DNA of 64,000 bases, from positions 1,178,001 through 1,242,000 of the forward strand of contig MCGE01000009.1 in assembly GCA_002105175.1 (NCBI GenBank), read 5' to 3'. Within the stretch, counting starts at the first letter, position 1, and each line of letters begins with the position of its first letter. The stretch comes from Absidia repens. Its lineage: Eukaryota; Mucoromycota; Mucoromycetes; Mucorales; Cunninghamellaceae. A program made the position numbers and the translations under genes. The notes below the pieces were generated by a model, which saw only the letters and a list, made by a program, of their open reading frames with translations, was not told the DNA's origin and did not search any database. Shown in pieces: positions 10,233-21,974 of this stretch.

Positions 10233-12419
10233 ATGCCAAACGACGATACCGTGCAAGATTCTGATACAGTAACAGCCTTGGAGATACAGCGGAAAAATTG
10301 CAATGATGAAACATACAAGTTGTTCCCAGATCCTTGTCTCTCCTGTGTTTTCTTAGCGAAGAACATAAATATTGGCCCCTGCCGGTTTCGAAATATACGC
10401 GCCTTCAAACGACAACCGAATACAAAGCAATTGATTCATGGTCCCTTTTTTGCGACAAACAAAAGTCGACACTTCCGGTTCAAAATCCCATCAACCATGG
10501 ATTTACCTTCTATGACCAAGAAGCAACGAGTTCATATTCAGGAATCTATTCGACCAGCTATGAAGAAACTTCTGGAACGGGATTGGAAGGTGATGAAACT
10601 GAATGAACGACGACTTCGACGACGACCACCATCCATGAATTCTCGACATACTTGCGATCACTGTTATACCAACATATTCAACGCCCATTATATGTGTACT
10701 GTTTGTGGTGTCGACGTTTGCCTGGACTGTTTTGACTTGGATTTGGAATGGACTATGGACAACACTAATCGCAAATTCTTTAACAGCGTCAGCGACGACG
10801 ACGACAGCCTGAAAGAAAACGGTCTCAAATACAGCTTGACTTGTTGTACTTTGGGAAGACAACATACCAAAGCGCATTTTATTCCTATTACGAAACACAA
10901 TTTGACGAATATCGAACAACTGCGACTGCATACCAGCCTACACATCCCTGTCCTTCGACCTACATCAACCTTATTACACGATGCGAACCCATCTCCAACA
11001 TCAATACCAACTCCACCTTCATCACAATCTTCAAGGTCATCTGTTTTAAGTGTGACCTCACTACTTTCAACTGAAACTCAACCACACGAAAAAACAGTAA
11101 CACCACCAACTTTCTCTCACTCTCCATCACAGCCGACAACACCATTATCATCCTCACCACCAATTGAACACTGCACCGCTTACCCTTCTTATATGCATGA
11201 TCATGACCAACTTTTAGTGGCTTCTTGGAAAGACATTACTCTCGAGCGATTCCAACATTATTGGCGGAACGGCAAACCAGCAATGATTCAAGATACCATG
11301 GAACGCAGTCAGATCGCATGGACGCCTGATTTTTTTTGTGCAAAGTACGGAAAACAACGTATCGATGCTATTGATTGCCACACTACCAAGGTGACCAAGA
11401 TGACTATCAACGACTTCTTCAAACAGTACATGGAAACAAACTATCAATCGCGCGTGCTCAAGATCAAAGATTGGCCCCCTGGTGCGGATTTTCAAACCAA
11501 GTGCCCACTCATGTACAAGGACTTTATGGCGATGCTTCCGGTGCCTGAATACTGCGCTGCAACTGGTGTCTACAATCTGTCCAATCGATTGCCTGACCAA
11601 TACATCAAACCAGACTTGGGTCCCAAAATGTTTATTGCTTATGGATTGGATCCCACCGATACGGCTTGTCAAGTGGGAACGACAAATTTACACTGTGATA
11701 TGACGGACGCGGTGAATGTGATGTGCCATGCTCAGAAAACACAATATTACGACATGAACGACAACAACAAAACATACGACATTGGGGTCTCATCATCACC
11801 TGGGAAAGCGGCAGCGGTATGGGATATCTTCTCTTTCAGTGATTTGCCCTATTTGCGACTGTTTGTTGGAGAATTACTCAAGGAAAAGGAGGAACAATCA
11901 ACATCGATGTCAAAAAAAATCAGCAAACTTGATCCAATACATGGCCAATGGATTTACCTCACGGAACAGCACTTACAACGATTGAAGACCAAATACAACG
12001 TGGAGCCTTGGCGGCTGTACCAAAACCCAGGCGATGCTATCTATATTCCTGCTGGCTGTGCTCATCAAGTCGCCAACTATTGCAACGCGATCAAATGCGC
12101 TTACGATTTTGTGTCTCCGGAAAACATTAATCGATCCTCTACTATTACTCAACAGTTTGGAAGAGCCAAGCAGGAAGATGTTTTACAGCTCAAGACGACC
12201 CTCCTTTATACCTGGCTTTCGGTGTACAAGGCCTCACAAGACCTATACCCTTCGCCTCCCGCCGACGACGATTCTTCTTGTTTGTCACCATATCATACTG
12301 ACGGCACCAATCAAGTTGCCGGTAAGAAGCGGAAACATGGAAAACACGAAAACGATGGAACATCCAAGAAGTGCAAAGGAAGCGGAAATCACGAATGTAG
12401 CCCAACAGATGATCTTTAG
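10233..12419 (+). CDS. JmjC-domain protein, KDM3/JHDM2-like histone lysine demethylase
   Basis: A single exon of 728 residues. A Cys-rich zinc-binding module lies at about 141-165 (CDHCYTNIFNAHYMCTVC, then CLDCFDLD). The JmjC domain follows at about 440-650 with the Fe(II) ligands in the TNLHCDMTDAVNVM block (H487, D489) and the second histidine in GDAIYIPAGCAHQVAN (H611). This wording closely follows the KDM3 (JMJD1) family, which removes methyl groups from H3K9 using 2-oxoglutarate and oxygen in the nucleus. All three iron ligands are present, so catalytic activity is plausible. The region between zinc module and JmjC domain is Ser/Thr/Pro-rich, and the C-terminus is basic (KKRKHGKH, possible nuclear signal). 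It sits between the two arginine genes, with no evident functional link to them. Confidence 0.85.
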   Translation: MPNDDTVQDSDTVTALEIQRKNCNDETYKLFPDPCLSCVFLAKNINIGPCRFRNIRAFKRQPNTKQLIHGPFFATNKSRHFRFKIPSTMDLPSMTKKQRVHIQESIRPAMKKLLERDWKVMKLNERRLRRRPPSMNSRHTCDHCYTNIFNAHYMCTVCGVDVCLDCFDLDLEWTMDNTNRKFFNSVSDDDDSLKENGLKYSLTCCTLGRQHTKAHFIPITKHNLTNIEQLRLHTSLHIPVLRPTSTLLHDANPSPTSIPTPPSSQSSRSSVLSVTSLLSTETQPHEKTVTPPTFSHSPSQPTTPLSSSPPIEHCTAYPSYMHDHDQLLVASWKDITLERFQHYWRNGKPAMIQDTMERSQIAWTPDFFCAKYGKQRIDAIDCHTTKVTKMTINDFFKQYMETNYQSRVLKIKDWPPGADFQTKCPLMYKDFMAMLPVPEYCAATGVYNLSNRLPDQYIKPDLGPKMFIAYGLDPTDTACQVGTTNLHCDMTDAVNVMCHAQKTQYYDMNDNNKTYDIGVSSSPGKAAAVWDIFSFSDLPYLRLFVGELLKEKEEQSTSMSKKISKLDPIHGQWIYLTEQHLQRLKTKYNVEPWRLYQNPGDAIYIPAGCAHQVANYCNAIKCAYDFVSPENINRSSTITQQFGRAKQEDVLQLKTTLLYTWLSVYKASQDLYPSPPADDDSSCLSPYHTDGTNQVAGKKRKHGKHENDGTSKKCKGSGNHECSPTDDL

Positions 12420-13985
12420 CCATATATACTTATTATTTTAGTATCTTTATTAACTCATATTCTCATCTATTTTAGTATACTTACATTGCATCTTTTTTGA
12501 ACAATAAAATATTTTTGGAATAACATGTCCTTTTTTCATTACTGTATGCTATTATATATGCTTGTCTTCCGTCTTTTTATTTGTTTTGTCATATGTAGAT
12601 AATTGTTTTCCTGCTTTTTATTTGTTTTGCCATTTATATGACTATATGTATACGTTTGCCTTTCCTTTTTTTTAAAAAAAATTGTGTATTGTCATATACA
12701 TCTTCTATATATATATATATGTTATTGGATACCTTGCTCTGCTTTATTTTTATGATTTTGAACATATACAATAGCGCAGTTCAGCAAGAGTGTAAAAAAA
12801 TTCAGGGCAGAATGTAAATGCTCAGGATATTTATTTTACTTGACAATAAAACGTTTGAACTAATATGACTATGGTACAGACGAAAAGGAACAAACGTATT
12901 TGTAAGGGTGCCTTTTGCTTTGAGCTTTGAAATCGATTGGTTTTGGCTGAGGTATTGAGGGATTATAGCAACAAAGATCTTTACCAAAAAAAAAATAGGG
13001 ATCTCAATGTGGGTAAAACTAAGTACATTTTAGTGCCAATCACCAATTTTTTTGAGTTCATCACCGGATAATTTGTCATGCGTCCACTGTCTATTTTTCA
13101 TGCATCCTCCACAGTCATTTTATAAAACCATAAAAAAAACTCCCTCTCATTATTATTTAGAAACACATTGCTTACTACATTGTACTGTACGGTGCTGTAG
13201 ATGGAGCGCTGAGCACGACAGTTGACCGATATTGCATCGTACTTAGTGCTTTTTATTATTATTAACCTTTTTTTTATTATTATTATTATTATATAAGGAT
13301 TGTACCGCAAAAAATGTGGGTATACAAGTTCGACAAGTCAAAATAAACGTTTAAGAGACGATGAAAGGCAAAAGATAATACATATTTTTATGCATTGAAT
13401 CGGAGAATTCCTGACGAGAAAAAAAAAATAATGGGGACTAATGACGAAAAAGATCTATTTCACCAAGACATGAGAGAGACTAATAAGACACTTTTAAGTA
13501 AATCAAGTAAAAAGAGACATATTTTATTTAGATGTAGATACAAATTAGGCATAAACTAGCACCAAACTAAGCTAATGAAGGCTCTAAAACGCCAACCCAA
13601 TGTTGTCCATAATCTTGAATCCAAAATGAAAGGGCTTCCCCATGCAACTTGTAATCCCTGAGCTAAAACACCCCTTCTAAACTAGACCCAGCATTAATCT
13701 ACGTCCAAAGATTCCCTGGAGGCAACAATAATGAAGGGGAAAAAAAGGAAAAGAAAGAGCGAAAAAAAAAAAAATTAAAAAATGGGAGACAATAAAAATT
13801 TACGTGTGCGGGATTTGAAATATTTTCTATGGTACCCCTCTTTGAAGGTCAAAAGGTCAAAAGGACAGATATAAGTGATTCTAAATATTATTTTTATTTG
13901 ATTTAATGTACGTGAATAAAAAATGCATAAAACTAAAAGACTACAATGATAAAATATAAATCTAAACTAAAAGCTAAATTGAAAT
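12420..13985. other. Intergenic region with a reverse-strand dispersed repeat
   Basis: The first 400 bases hold AT-rich 3' UTR sequence with AATAAA at 12504. A reverse-strand copy of the dispersed repeat spans about 13490-13835; its complement shows the CCGCACACGT block, the pyrimidine tract, GCATGGGGAAGCCCTTTCATT and AATAAAATATGTC. A short motif near 13205 (GCGCTGAGCACGACAGTTG) belongs to the GC-rich hairpin module seen elsewhere. No gene seen. Confidence 0.6.
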
Positions 13986-16900
13986 CTAGATCTTGGTAGT
14001 GACAAAGTCGCTCCATCGCTTCACTTCGCTAGGGAATTCACCAGAATGTTGAGCGGCCTCAGAAGTCTTCTTTTGATAGGCATCGGCAAAGAGACGGGCA
14101 ACCTTGGAGTCATTCAATAAAGGAATGCCAAAGTCAACAGCAGCACGGCGGCAAACATATCCTTCGTCATATTGATCAGGGGCACGGATCTTAGCAAGAT
14201 GCATCACAAAGTCGATGTCGTGGTCCTTGAACAAAGCATTCAATTCACGTTTGTTGTCAGCCTTTTCAGCAACGGGTAGCACCACAGAAGGGATATTGGC
14301 CTTTTCTTGAAGTACTTGTTGATCTAACTTCGTGGGAACGTAGATAGGATGTCCCATATCATTATGGAAGACCTTGGCCACATGTAAATAATCATCGAGA
14401 TCGGTCACATCATCACCACCCATCAAGACACCAGCACCGGCCGTAGGAATACGGAAATTTTGTGTTGATTGAATAGCGGCCCAGTAAGCTTCGTATTTAT
14501 CTTTACCAAAGCATGCAACTTCACCAGTAGATGCCATTTCCACGCCCAAGAAAGGATCGGCACCTTGTAAACGAGTCCATGAGAATTGAGGAACCTTGAT
14601 GGCTTGATAGTCGTATTCCTTCTTCATCAGATCAACGGGTTCAGGTACACCTTTTCCAGCCAGAGCTCGAGTAGCGACATCAATAAAGTTGACACCAAGA
14701 ACCTTGGAAACGAAGGGGAAGGATCGAGAAGCACGCAGGTTACATTCAATTACCTTGAGAGCAGTTTGGCTGTTGACGTCTTGCTTAATGACTTGCATAT
14801 TGAAAGGTCCAGTGATTTCAAACGCCTTGGCCACACGATCAGCAATATCCTTGAGACGGTCCATCACATCAGTATCGAGATCACGAGGAGGGAGAATCAA
14901 CGTAGCATCACCGGAGTGCACACCAGCATTTTCAACATGTTCAGAGACAGCGTGAACCAATACTTCACCATTGTGAGCAACAGCATCAACATCAATTTCT
15001 TGTGCACCTTGAATGAATTTGGTGATGACCACAGGATGAAGAGGAGAAACATCAGCAGCATCAGTCAAATTCTTCTTGAGAGCTTCAGGAGTATAGGCAA
15101 CGTTCATGGCAGCACCGGACAAAACATAGGAAGGACGCACGAGGACAGGGTAACCAACCTTATCAGCAAAACCAAAGGCTTCATCCACACTAGTCAATTC
15201 CTTCCAGGCAGGTTGATCCACACCGATCTTGTCGAGCATTTTTGAAAATTGGAATCGGTCTTCAGCAGCATCAATCATCTTGGGAGAAGTTCCGAGCACG
15301 TTGATCTTGTTGTCGTGTAATTTCAAGGCAATGTTTTGAGGTAATTGACCACCGACACTGACCACCACACCCTTGGCACTTTCTTTTTCGGCAATATCCA
15401 TGACACGTTCAAAGGAAAGTTCTTCAAAGTAAAGACGATCGCATTCATCGAAATCTGTAGACACAGTTTCTGGGTTGTAGTTAACCATGATAGTTTTTTC
15501 ACCAACATCACGAAGACCACGAATACAGGAGACACCACACCAATCGAATTCGACGGAAGAGCCAATACGGTAAACACCAGAACCAAGCACCATAGTTCCC
15601 TTGTCATCAAAAGTAACATCATCAGAGGTAGCGTTGTAACTAGTGTAAAGATAGTTGGTGTGAGCAGGGAATTCAGCAGCCAGAGTGTCGATACGTTTCA
15701 CGAATGGTGTAATAGCATGCTTCTTTCGATGTTCACGCACAGCCAGTTCTTCGGCGCCCAACAATTTCGCCATTTGCACATCAGAAAACCCAGTTTTCTT
15801 GGCAGTCTTGATCAAGTCCACAGGGATGGATTCCAAATCGACACCTTTTGTTTCAGCGAGTTTATGATGGACACTGGCAATATTTTGAAGCTTGTGCAAG
15901 AACCACTTGTCGATTTTGGTGAGGTCGTGAATATGATCAACGGTGTATTTTTCACGGATAGCCTTGTCTTCAGATAACATGACTTGACCAATGGCAAAGA
16001 GACGGCGGTCAGTTGGGTCGGTCAAAACATCGTCCACATCCTTGAAGGCTGTAGGAAGAGCTTGGAAACCTTGCCATCCGGGATCCACTTGACGAATAGC
16101 CTTTTGCAAACTTTCTTCCCAAGTACGACCGATGGCCATCACTTCACCGACAGATTTCATGGAGGAGCCAATGTGGCGATCAACATATTGGAATTTGCTT
16201 AAATCCCAACGAGGGATCTTGGTAACAATGTAGTCCAATGAGGGTTCGAAGCAAGCAGTGGTGGTTTTGGTGACAGCATTTTGAAGGCTAGGAAGAGTAT
16301 GACCTAAACCAATCTTGGCAGCGATAAAAGCAAGAGGATAGCCAGTAGCTTTGGAAGCAAGAGCACTAGAGATCATTGATTAAACAAAAAAAAAAACGAT
16401 CAGTATGTTTAATGACACACAAATTGTACATACACATTCTTGATTTTTTTTTAAAAAAAAATTACCTGGATCGACTGAGACGAGCGTTGACTTCAATAAC
16501 CTTGTATTCCAAACTTTCAGGGTTCAAAGCATATTGGACATTGCATTCACCAACAACACCAAGATGACGAATAATCTTGATAGCGGCAGTACGGAGCATG
16601 TGATATTCTTCATCAGATAAGGTTTGGGATGGGGCAACAACGATAGATTCGCCAGTGTGGATACCAAGAGGATCAAAGTTTTCCATGTTGCACACAGTGA
16701 TACAGTTGTTTGCAGCATCACGGACCACTTCGTATTCGACTTCTTTCCAACCCTTCATAGATTTTTCGACCAAAAGTTGGGGAGTCAAAGCAAGTGATTT
16801 AGTGGCAAGAGAGCGTAATTCAGCTTCATCGGCAGCAAACCCAGACCCAAGTCCACCGAGAGAGAAAGCAGATCGGACAATGACGGGGTAGCCAATTTCA

Positions 16901-17814
16901 CCAGCGGCATTCAATGCTTCATCGACACTTTCAACAGCCGTAGATTGAGCAGCAGGAATGTCAATTTCTATATAAAGGTAAAATATGTCAGAAGATTGAT
17001 AAAGAGAGCGAATAATATCCATCTATATATAATAATTACCATTCAAGGCCTTGACGAACAAATCACGATCTTCGGAGGTGACCAAAGTTTGGATAGGAGT
17101 ACCAAGGACCTTAATACCAAGGCGGTCAAGGACGCCCATACGATCCAATTGAATACCACAGTTGAGGGCAGTTTGCCCACCAAATGTAAGGAGAATACCA
17201 TCAGGGCGTTCACGTTCCAAGATATGAACAAGATATTCAGGAGTCACAGGTAAGAAGTAAACTTGATCAGCCAAAGAATGAGAGGTTTGAATAGTAGCAA
17301 TATTGGGATTAACAAGAATGGTTTCGACATTTGATTCACGCAATGCCTTGATAGCTTGGGATCCTATATGTTAATAAAGAGCCTTGTTAATATCAATCCA
17401 TACATTATCACCTCTGCCGTATATAAGTTTACCTGAATAATCGAATTCACCAGCTTGACCAATACTGAGACCGCCAGAGCCGACAACTAAGACTTTTTTG
17501 ACATCCACAAGAGGAACATGACCGAGAATTTCTTCGGAGACTTGAGCAGCAGCACCGTCACGAGCAGAAGCGCGAGAAGCCAACGAAGTGGAGAAGAGAC
17601 GAACAGAAGCACCTAAGGGCGAAACATAGGAAGAATTCACAGCAGATAGACGAGACAAAGTAGGGAAGAGAGTACGAGGAGGATTGAGGACAGTTTTGTT
17701 GGTAGTGAGAGGGAGGCGAGTTGAGGAAGTAGTGTAGGAAGCACGAGCAGCCAAAGAGTAAGCAGGAGAGGGCTTGAGATTACGATGTACTTGAGAGGTA
17801 ATACGGTTATACAT
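13986..17814 (-). CDS. Carbamoyl-phosphate synthase, large chain, arginine-specific mitochondrial type
   Basis: Makes carbamoyl phosphate for citrulline synthesis, together with a small glutaminase chain not found in this window. Four exons (17433-17814, 17040-17363, 16466-16967, 13986-16365) join in frame to 1195 residues, slightly longer than yeast Cpa2. The first 85 or so residues are rich in Arg, Ser and Ala with almost no acidic residues, a typical mitochondrial presequence. Then come [23 protein letters not shown], the first ATP-grasp half ([30 protein letters not shown]), the oligomerisation segment, the second ATP-grasp half ([39 protein letters not shown]) and the C-terminal regulatory MGS-like domain. 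ATG at 17814 was chosen as the first in-frame ATG. A TGAGTCA site lies about 310 bases upstream. No fused small chain or aspartate transcarbamylase is present, which argues against the pyrimidine enzyme. Confidence 0.95.
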
Positions 17815-20217
17815 GTTCACTTGATAAGAATGTTGTCAATATAGGTTTTGTCGAAAGCAAGAAGACCAGAGGTAATCAAATAGAAACCACAATTCATGTA
17901 TGAGTGGAAAAAGAGGGGTGAGTTTTTCTTTTTGAATGGGTAAAAAGAAAAGAAGGCAAAAGCAAAAGAGAATTCAAAAACAAATACACAGACTATAGAA
18001 TAGTGATGATGCAAGCTTTTGTTGATCAAAGGTAAAGAAGAAGAGAGAAAAAAGAAAAACGAAAAATAATTCTTTTTTAGCTTTAAATTGTGAAAGGATT
18101 TTTTAGTGACTTAACAGATTGGTGAGTCATTTTGATGAACTTGTCATTTTTTTAAATGCCGCATTTTAGAGGTCCAATCAGTGAGTGACGATCCTTCCGG
18201 GCATTGGATAGGTGTTGCCTACAAATGCCGTTCATAGATTAACCTCAATCAAAGTCCGAGGACAGCTATCTTCGCCAACAGTTTATTAACTTTAAATTGA
18301 GACGAAGGTAAAATAAATTGGGATGAGCAAGAAATAAATCATAGCAAGTGTCTCAAAAATATGTAAAAGTCGCTTTAATTTTCAGTTTCTATCGTTCATA
18401 AAAAATTGCACCTCGTCTTAATTGAAATTTAAAGCATTATAGTGAAGGCGCCAGATGCCATAGTGCTGTGTATGACACAGCTCTCTTAGGGCCTAAATAT
18501 CTTCACCAACCATATTAAATTCGAATTAGTTCAGATCTTTTTTGTCTCTTTTCAGATGTAAACCTGGATGCACCAATGGTTCATCAAAATATAAAACTTG
18601 GTACACTTTCAGCAGTAACATATACCACTTCGTCGCTGCGGTGTTCTAAAACTCAGTCGAGGCAGCCTTCAAAATTAAAATTCGAAGAGGTGAAACACGA
18701 AAACAAAACGGCTCACTTTGTGAGTTCGAGTATATACGGTTTTTTTTTTTCTCCTCTTCTCTTCCCCTAAGGCTCTCGACCTATTCTAACACATAGAATT
18801 ATTTTCAGCCCAATATTAGATGAAACATTTCACACAACTTTTTGTAAGGTTTTTATTCAGGTACATCTTTCAACTTTTGGAAGAGCCGAGTTCCGATCAA
18901 TTATCCAAACTTTCACCCACTTTTTCGTGCATGATTACATTGGGGTTGTATTCCTGCTCTTTATTTAGTTCAGCTTTTGGTCATCAATCACTGGTAAATT
19001 TTGACTACGTGATGCTAGACTGGAGGAAGTCCCGAGAAATTCTCACTTCGCATGCCCAAACTCAACATTGAAGCATGGATTTCGATGGGATATGGATTAG
19101 ATATTCTCACCATTCTGCACTTTAGTTACCCTACCTGTCATGCTCAACGTTCCTTTGTACTAAATAAGGAACAATTTTGACTTGTTTAGCCCATCCCTTA
19201 CCTCCGTTGTAAAATAGTTTATTCCATCCATATTTTCATCATAGAATAGTTTGTCACCCATCGGGTATTAGATTACTCTTTTAATTTACTTTATCATATG
19301 TTGATTCTAACAATAAAAAATGCCTTGAATAAAATTTTTGAATACTTCCCAGAAAAATTTCCTCTTGTTATACATTTCTTTTGCTATTCTGCCTCAAGAG
19401 ACCGCAAAGACAATAAAGACAAGAACCACAAAAAAAAAAAAGTACAGGTATCAAATTAATGTTTTTCTAGTCGTTAACCTTTAAAACAAATGAACGAGAT
19501 GATTGGAACTGGGTTTGTTGGCAATGTACATATCCTGCGTGTTATGACTAGTTTCGCATGTAAATTGGGCAAGGTTTAAGCTGTGAAAATATAGGAGTGG
19601 CCAAAAACAGATTTTCTGGGCTTTTTTTTTTTTTTTTTACCCCTTTCATTACCTTGTCCATGCTGAGCTAAACCAAAAATTCGGTGAAACAATCCATCCA
19701 CTCCATTAACTTATCATCATAAGTTAAGAGTCTGCTTCTAAATATCGTCATAAAAGAATATAACTGCTCGTCTCTCAGATATTATATGTATATACAATAC
19801 AATGGAAATTTGCATTATCGAGCGAGCTTAGAAAAACGCTGATATAATAGAAAGAAAAAAAAAGGTTACATATCATACCAATCACAAGGAGCAGAACCTT
19901 ATCTTCACTATCAAAATGATTCTTCGAACAAAGTTAATGGAAACCCTCAATATAGCACATTGCCAGAGGCATATTTTTTGAATACTAAATACAGAAATGA
20001 CAAGTTCAAATACATAGCAAAGGCCCATATCTCGACCTCCCCACGTCTATGATTTAAAAATATAAAAAAAGGGGTCGAGAACTTCAAAACCCAAAGTGGC
20101 GGAGTTTCTAAAAATACCTTGAACCCACCCCCAGATTCTTTCTTTTCTTTTGTCAAACCTTTCTTTTATCTCTCTTCTTTCTCATCTCATTCCTTTATTT
20201 TTTTTATTTTTACTTCA
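17815..20217. other. Intergenic region between CPS promoter and coiled-coil gene
   Basis: About 2.4 kb with promoters for both flanking divergent genes. No protein or RNA gene was recognised. Short open frames around 18576-19071 have no recognisable domains and no flanking splice signals. T or A runs are present, and pyrimidine-rich sequence directly precedes the start at 20218. Confidence 0.5.
18123..18129 (-). promoter_or_regulatory. Gcn4/CPC1-type site upstream of CPS
   Basis: TGAGTCA, the reverse complement of TGACTCA, lies 309 bases upstream of the carbamoyl-phosphate synthase start codon. It matches the consensus of fungal Gcn4/CPC1 factors. A single seven-base match could be chance, but the same motif occurs twice at the OTC gene. 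Confidence 0.5.
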
Positions 20218-21690
20218 ATGACCACTTATACGCTTTCTTCACCACCACGGACTGCACACCAGTCTCCTGTCTACGCTAGTCCTTTATCAACAACACACCA
20301 ACAAGAACCAGTAACACTGACAGCCCGCAAAGTTGATCTTGAATTGCTTCGACTTAAGGGTTTGGGGAAAGTGACCAGAAAAAGTAATACCGAAGACCAG
20401 AAGGAAACGTTGTTACCTACTGAAGCTCTCCAGAATTCAGTAGCAGCTGAAAACATTGACGATGATGAAGGAAACCAAAGCTTTGGCCTCAGCGAGTTTG
20501 AATCAAGGGAAGCCACTCAACAACGGCAGCTAACAGAACATCGACACCAATTGGAAACGAGTCAGCAACAACTAAAAAATCACCAACAACAAGTCCATAA
20601 TATCAAAGAAGAACTGAATATTCAATATCAACAACAACTGGAGCAACAAGAACAGCGACTGCAACAAGAAATGGTTAAATACCAAACACAACTCGTGCAA
20701 CAAGAAAAACTGGCTCATGACACAATCGCAAATTACATAGAAAAAGTCGAATCATCACAAGTTAATGTACGGAAACTGACACTTTTGGTGGAGAAACAGG
20801 ACCAGTTGATCGAACTACTCGTGGAGCGACAAGAACAACAACACCTCGACGACAAGCATCGGCACAAGCAACAACCATCAGAAAATAGTATGGCAGCAGA
20901 TTGGAATTCGTTACGGCTGGAAAAGCAACAATTGGAAACAGCAATTGATTCCTTGAAGGCAAGTACGGAAATCAACCAGGGACATATGCAAATGATGATG
21001 ATGGTTTCTACCGAAATACAGAACGACTTTGAACGACAAAAAGCGATCATGCAACAACAATTAGCAGAGATGGTGGACGAACTGGCCGCAAAGGATACTT
21101 TGCTACGACATTATCAGGAACAGCAACTTACTACATGTACTTCAACCACTAGTAATACGCTGACGCTACCATCATCACCGCCGCCACAACAATCAGCTTC
21201 AACTAAATCATCCGCATCCTATCGTCCGATCGTCAACGAAAATGTGGTGCCCACTCCTGATACTAGTCGATATCCCTCGTTGGTATCATCGTCGTCTTCA
21301 TCATCATCTTCAGCGTCATCACATCCTTCACTGTCTTATTCTTCATCCCCCTCTCCCCCACCGTTGCAATTATCAAACTCCTCATCCGTAGCATCCATAC
21401 CGTCGTCGCCTCCATTTTCAGTATCTCTACCACCAATCGCTCCCCAACTGGCATCCTCACATGCATCATTGTCAACAACTACAAAATCAACATCCTTTTC
21501 AGCGAACTCATCCCAGCAACAGCAATATGGCCCTCCACCTATGGCAACATTAGACACAATTGCGTTTGGCGGCGCTGTTAAAAAGGGAACATCTATACCA
21601 TCAACACCAAGGACTGGCTCTTTGGATGAAAGCAACCACCATGGCAAACCTTTTTGGAAAAGCATGAAAACCAAATGGCGGAATAGCTAG
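20218..21690 (+). CDS. Coiled-coil protein of unknown function
   Basis: A single-exon gene of 490 residues; family not recognised. The ATG at 20218 follows a long pyrimidine tract typical of upstream sequence here. An in-frame upstream extension to 20119 would add a Phe/Ser-rich stretch and is unlikely. Residues about 30-60 hold a basic, conserved-looking block (RKVDLELLRLKGLGKVTRK). About 95-310 is a Gln/Glu-rich coiled coil with many heptad leucines. About 320-450 is a low-complexity Ser/Pro/Thr region, and the end is basic and tryptophan-containing (KPFWKSMKTKWRNS). Such a layout suits a scaffold or cytoskeleton-linked protein, but that is only a guess. Confidence 0.7.
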   Translation: MTTYTLSSPPRTAHQSPVYASPLSTTHQQEPVTLTARKVDLELLRLKGLGKVTRKSNTEDQKETLLPTEALQNSVAAENIDDDEGNQSFGLSEFESREATQQRQLTEHRHQLETSQQQLKNHQQQVHNIKEELNIQYQQQLEQQEQRLQQEMVKYQTQLVQQEKLAHDTIANYIEKVESSQVNVRKLTLLVEKQDQLIELLVERQEQQHLDDKHRHKQQPSENSMAADWNSLRLEKQQLETAIDSLKASTEINQGHMQMMMMVSTEIQNDFERQKAIMQQQLAEMVDELAAKDTLLRHYQEQQLTTCTSTTSNTLTLPSSPPPQQSASTKSSASYRPIVNENVVPTPDTSRYPSLVSSSSSSSSSASSHPSLSYSSSPSPPPLQLSNSSSVASIPSSPPFSVSLPPIAPQLASSHASLSTTTKSTSFSANSSQQQQYGPPPMATLDTIAFGGAVKKGTSIPSTPRTGSLDESNHHGKPFWKSMKTKWRNS

Positions 21691-21974
21691 ATTTTTATTA
21701 TCATCAAATATCATGTAGTTTAGTATTTATTATTATTAGTATCACTAATATTATTATAGCTGGTAGATTTTTTTTTCTTTACTTATATATATTTTGTGAT
21801 GTGTTGTAATAAAAAAAATGTGTTATTGTCAAAATCAAAATGTCTTCAAGATATTCTGCTTGGAGTAGATGCAGAGGTCGTTGCTTTCTGGGGTACGATG
21901 TTTCAATATGTTCAATTATAGGAATAGGATAAGTATGCGTTTTTTAAATACAGTACAGAGTGGCCAACTTTATG

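Noticed and set aside
10503..10931. Reverse-strand frame of 142 codons inside the JmjC gene
   Set aside because: Antisense shadow of a long, well supported exon.
14586..15977. Long + strand frames (219 and 210 codons) opposite carbamoyl-phosphate synthase
   Set aside because: Antisense shadows; the reverse strand encodes a complete known enzyme with all motifs.
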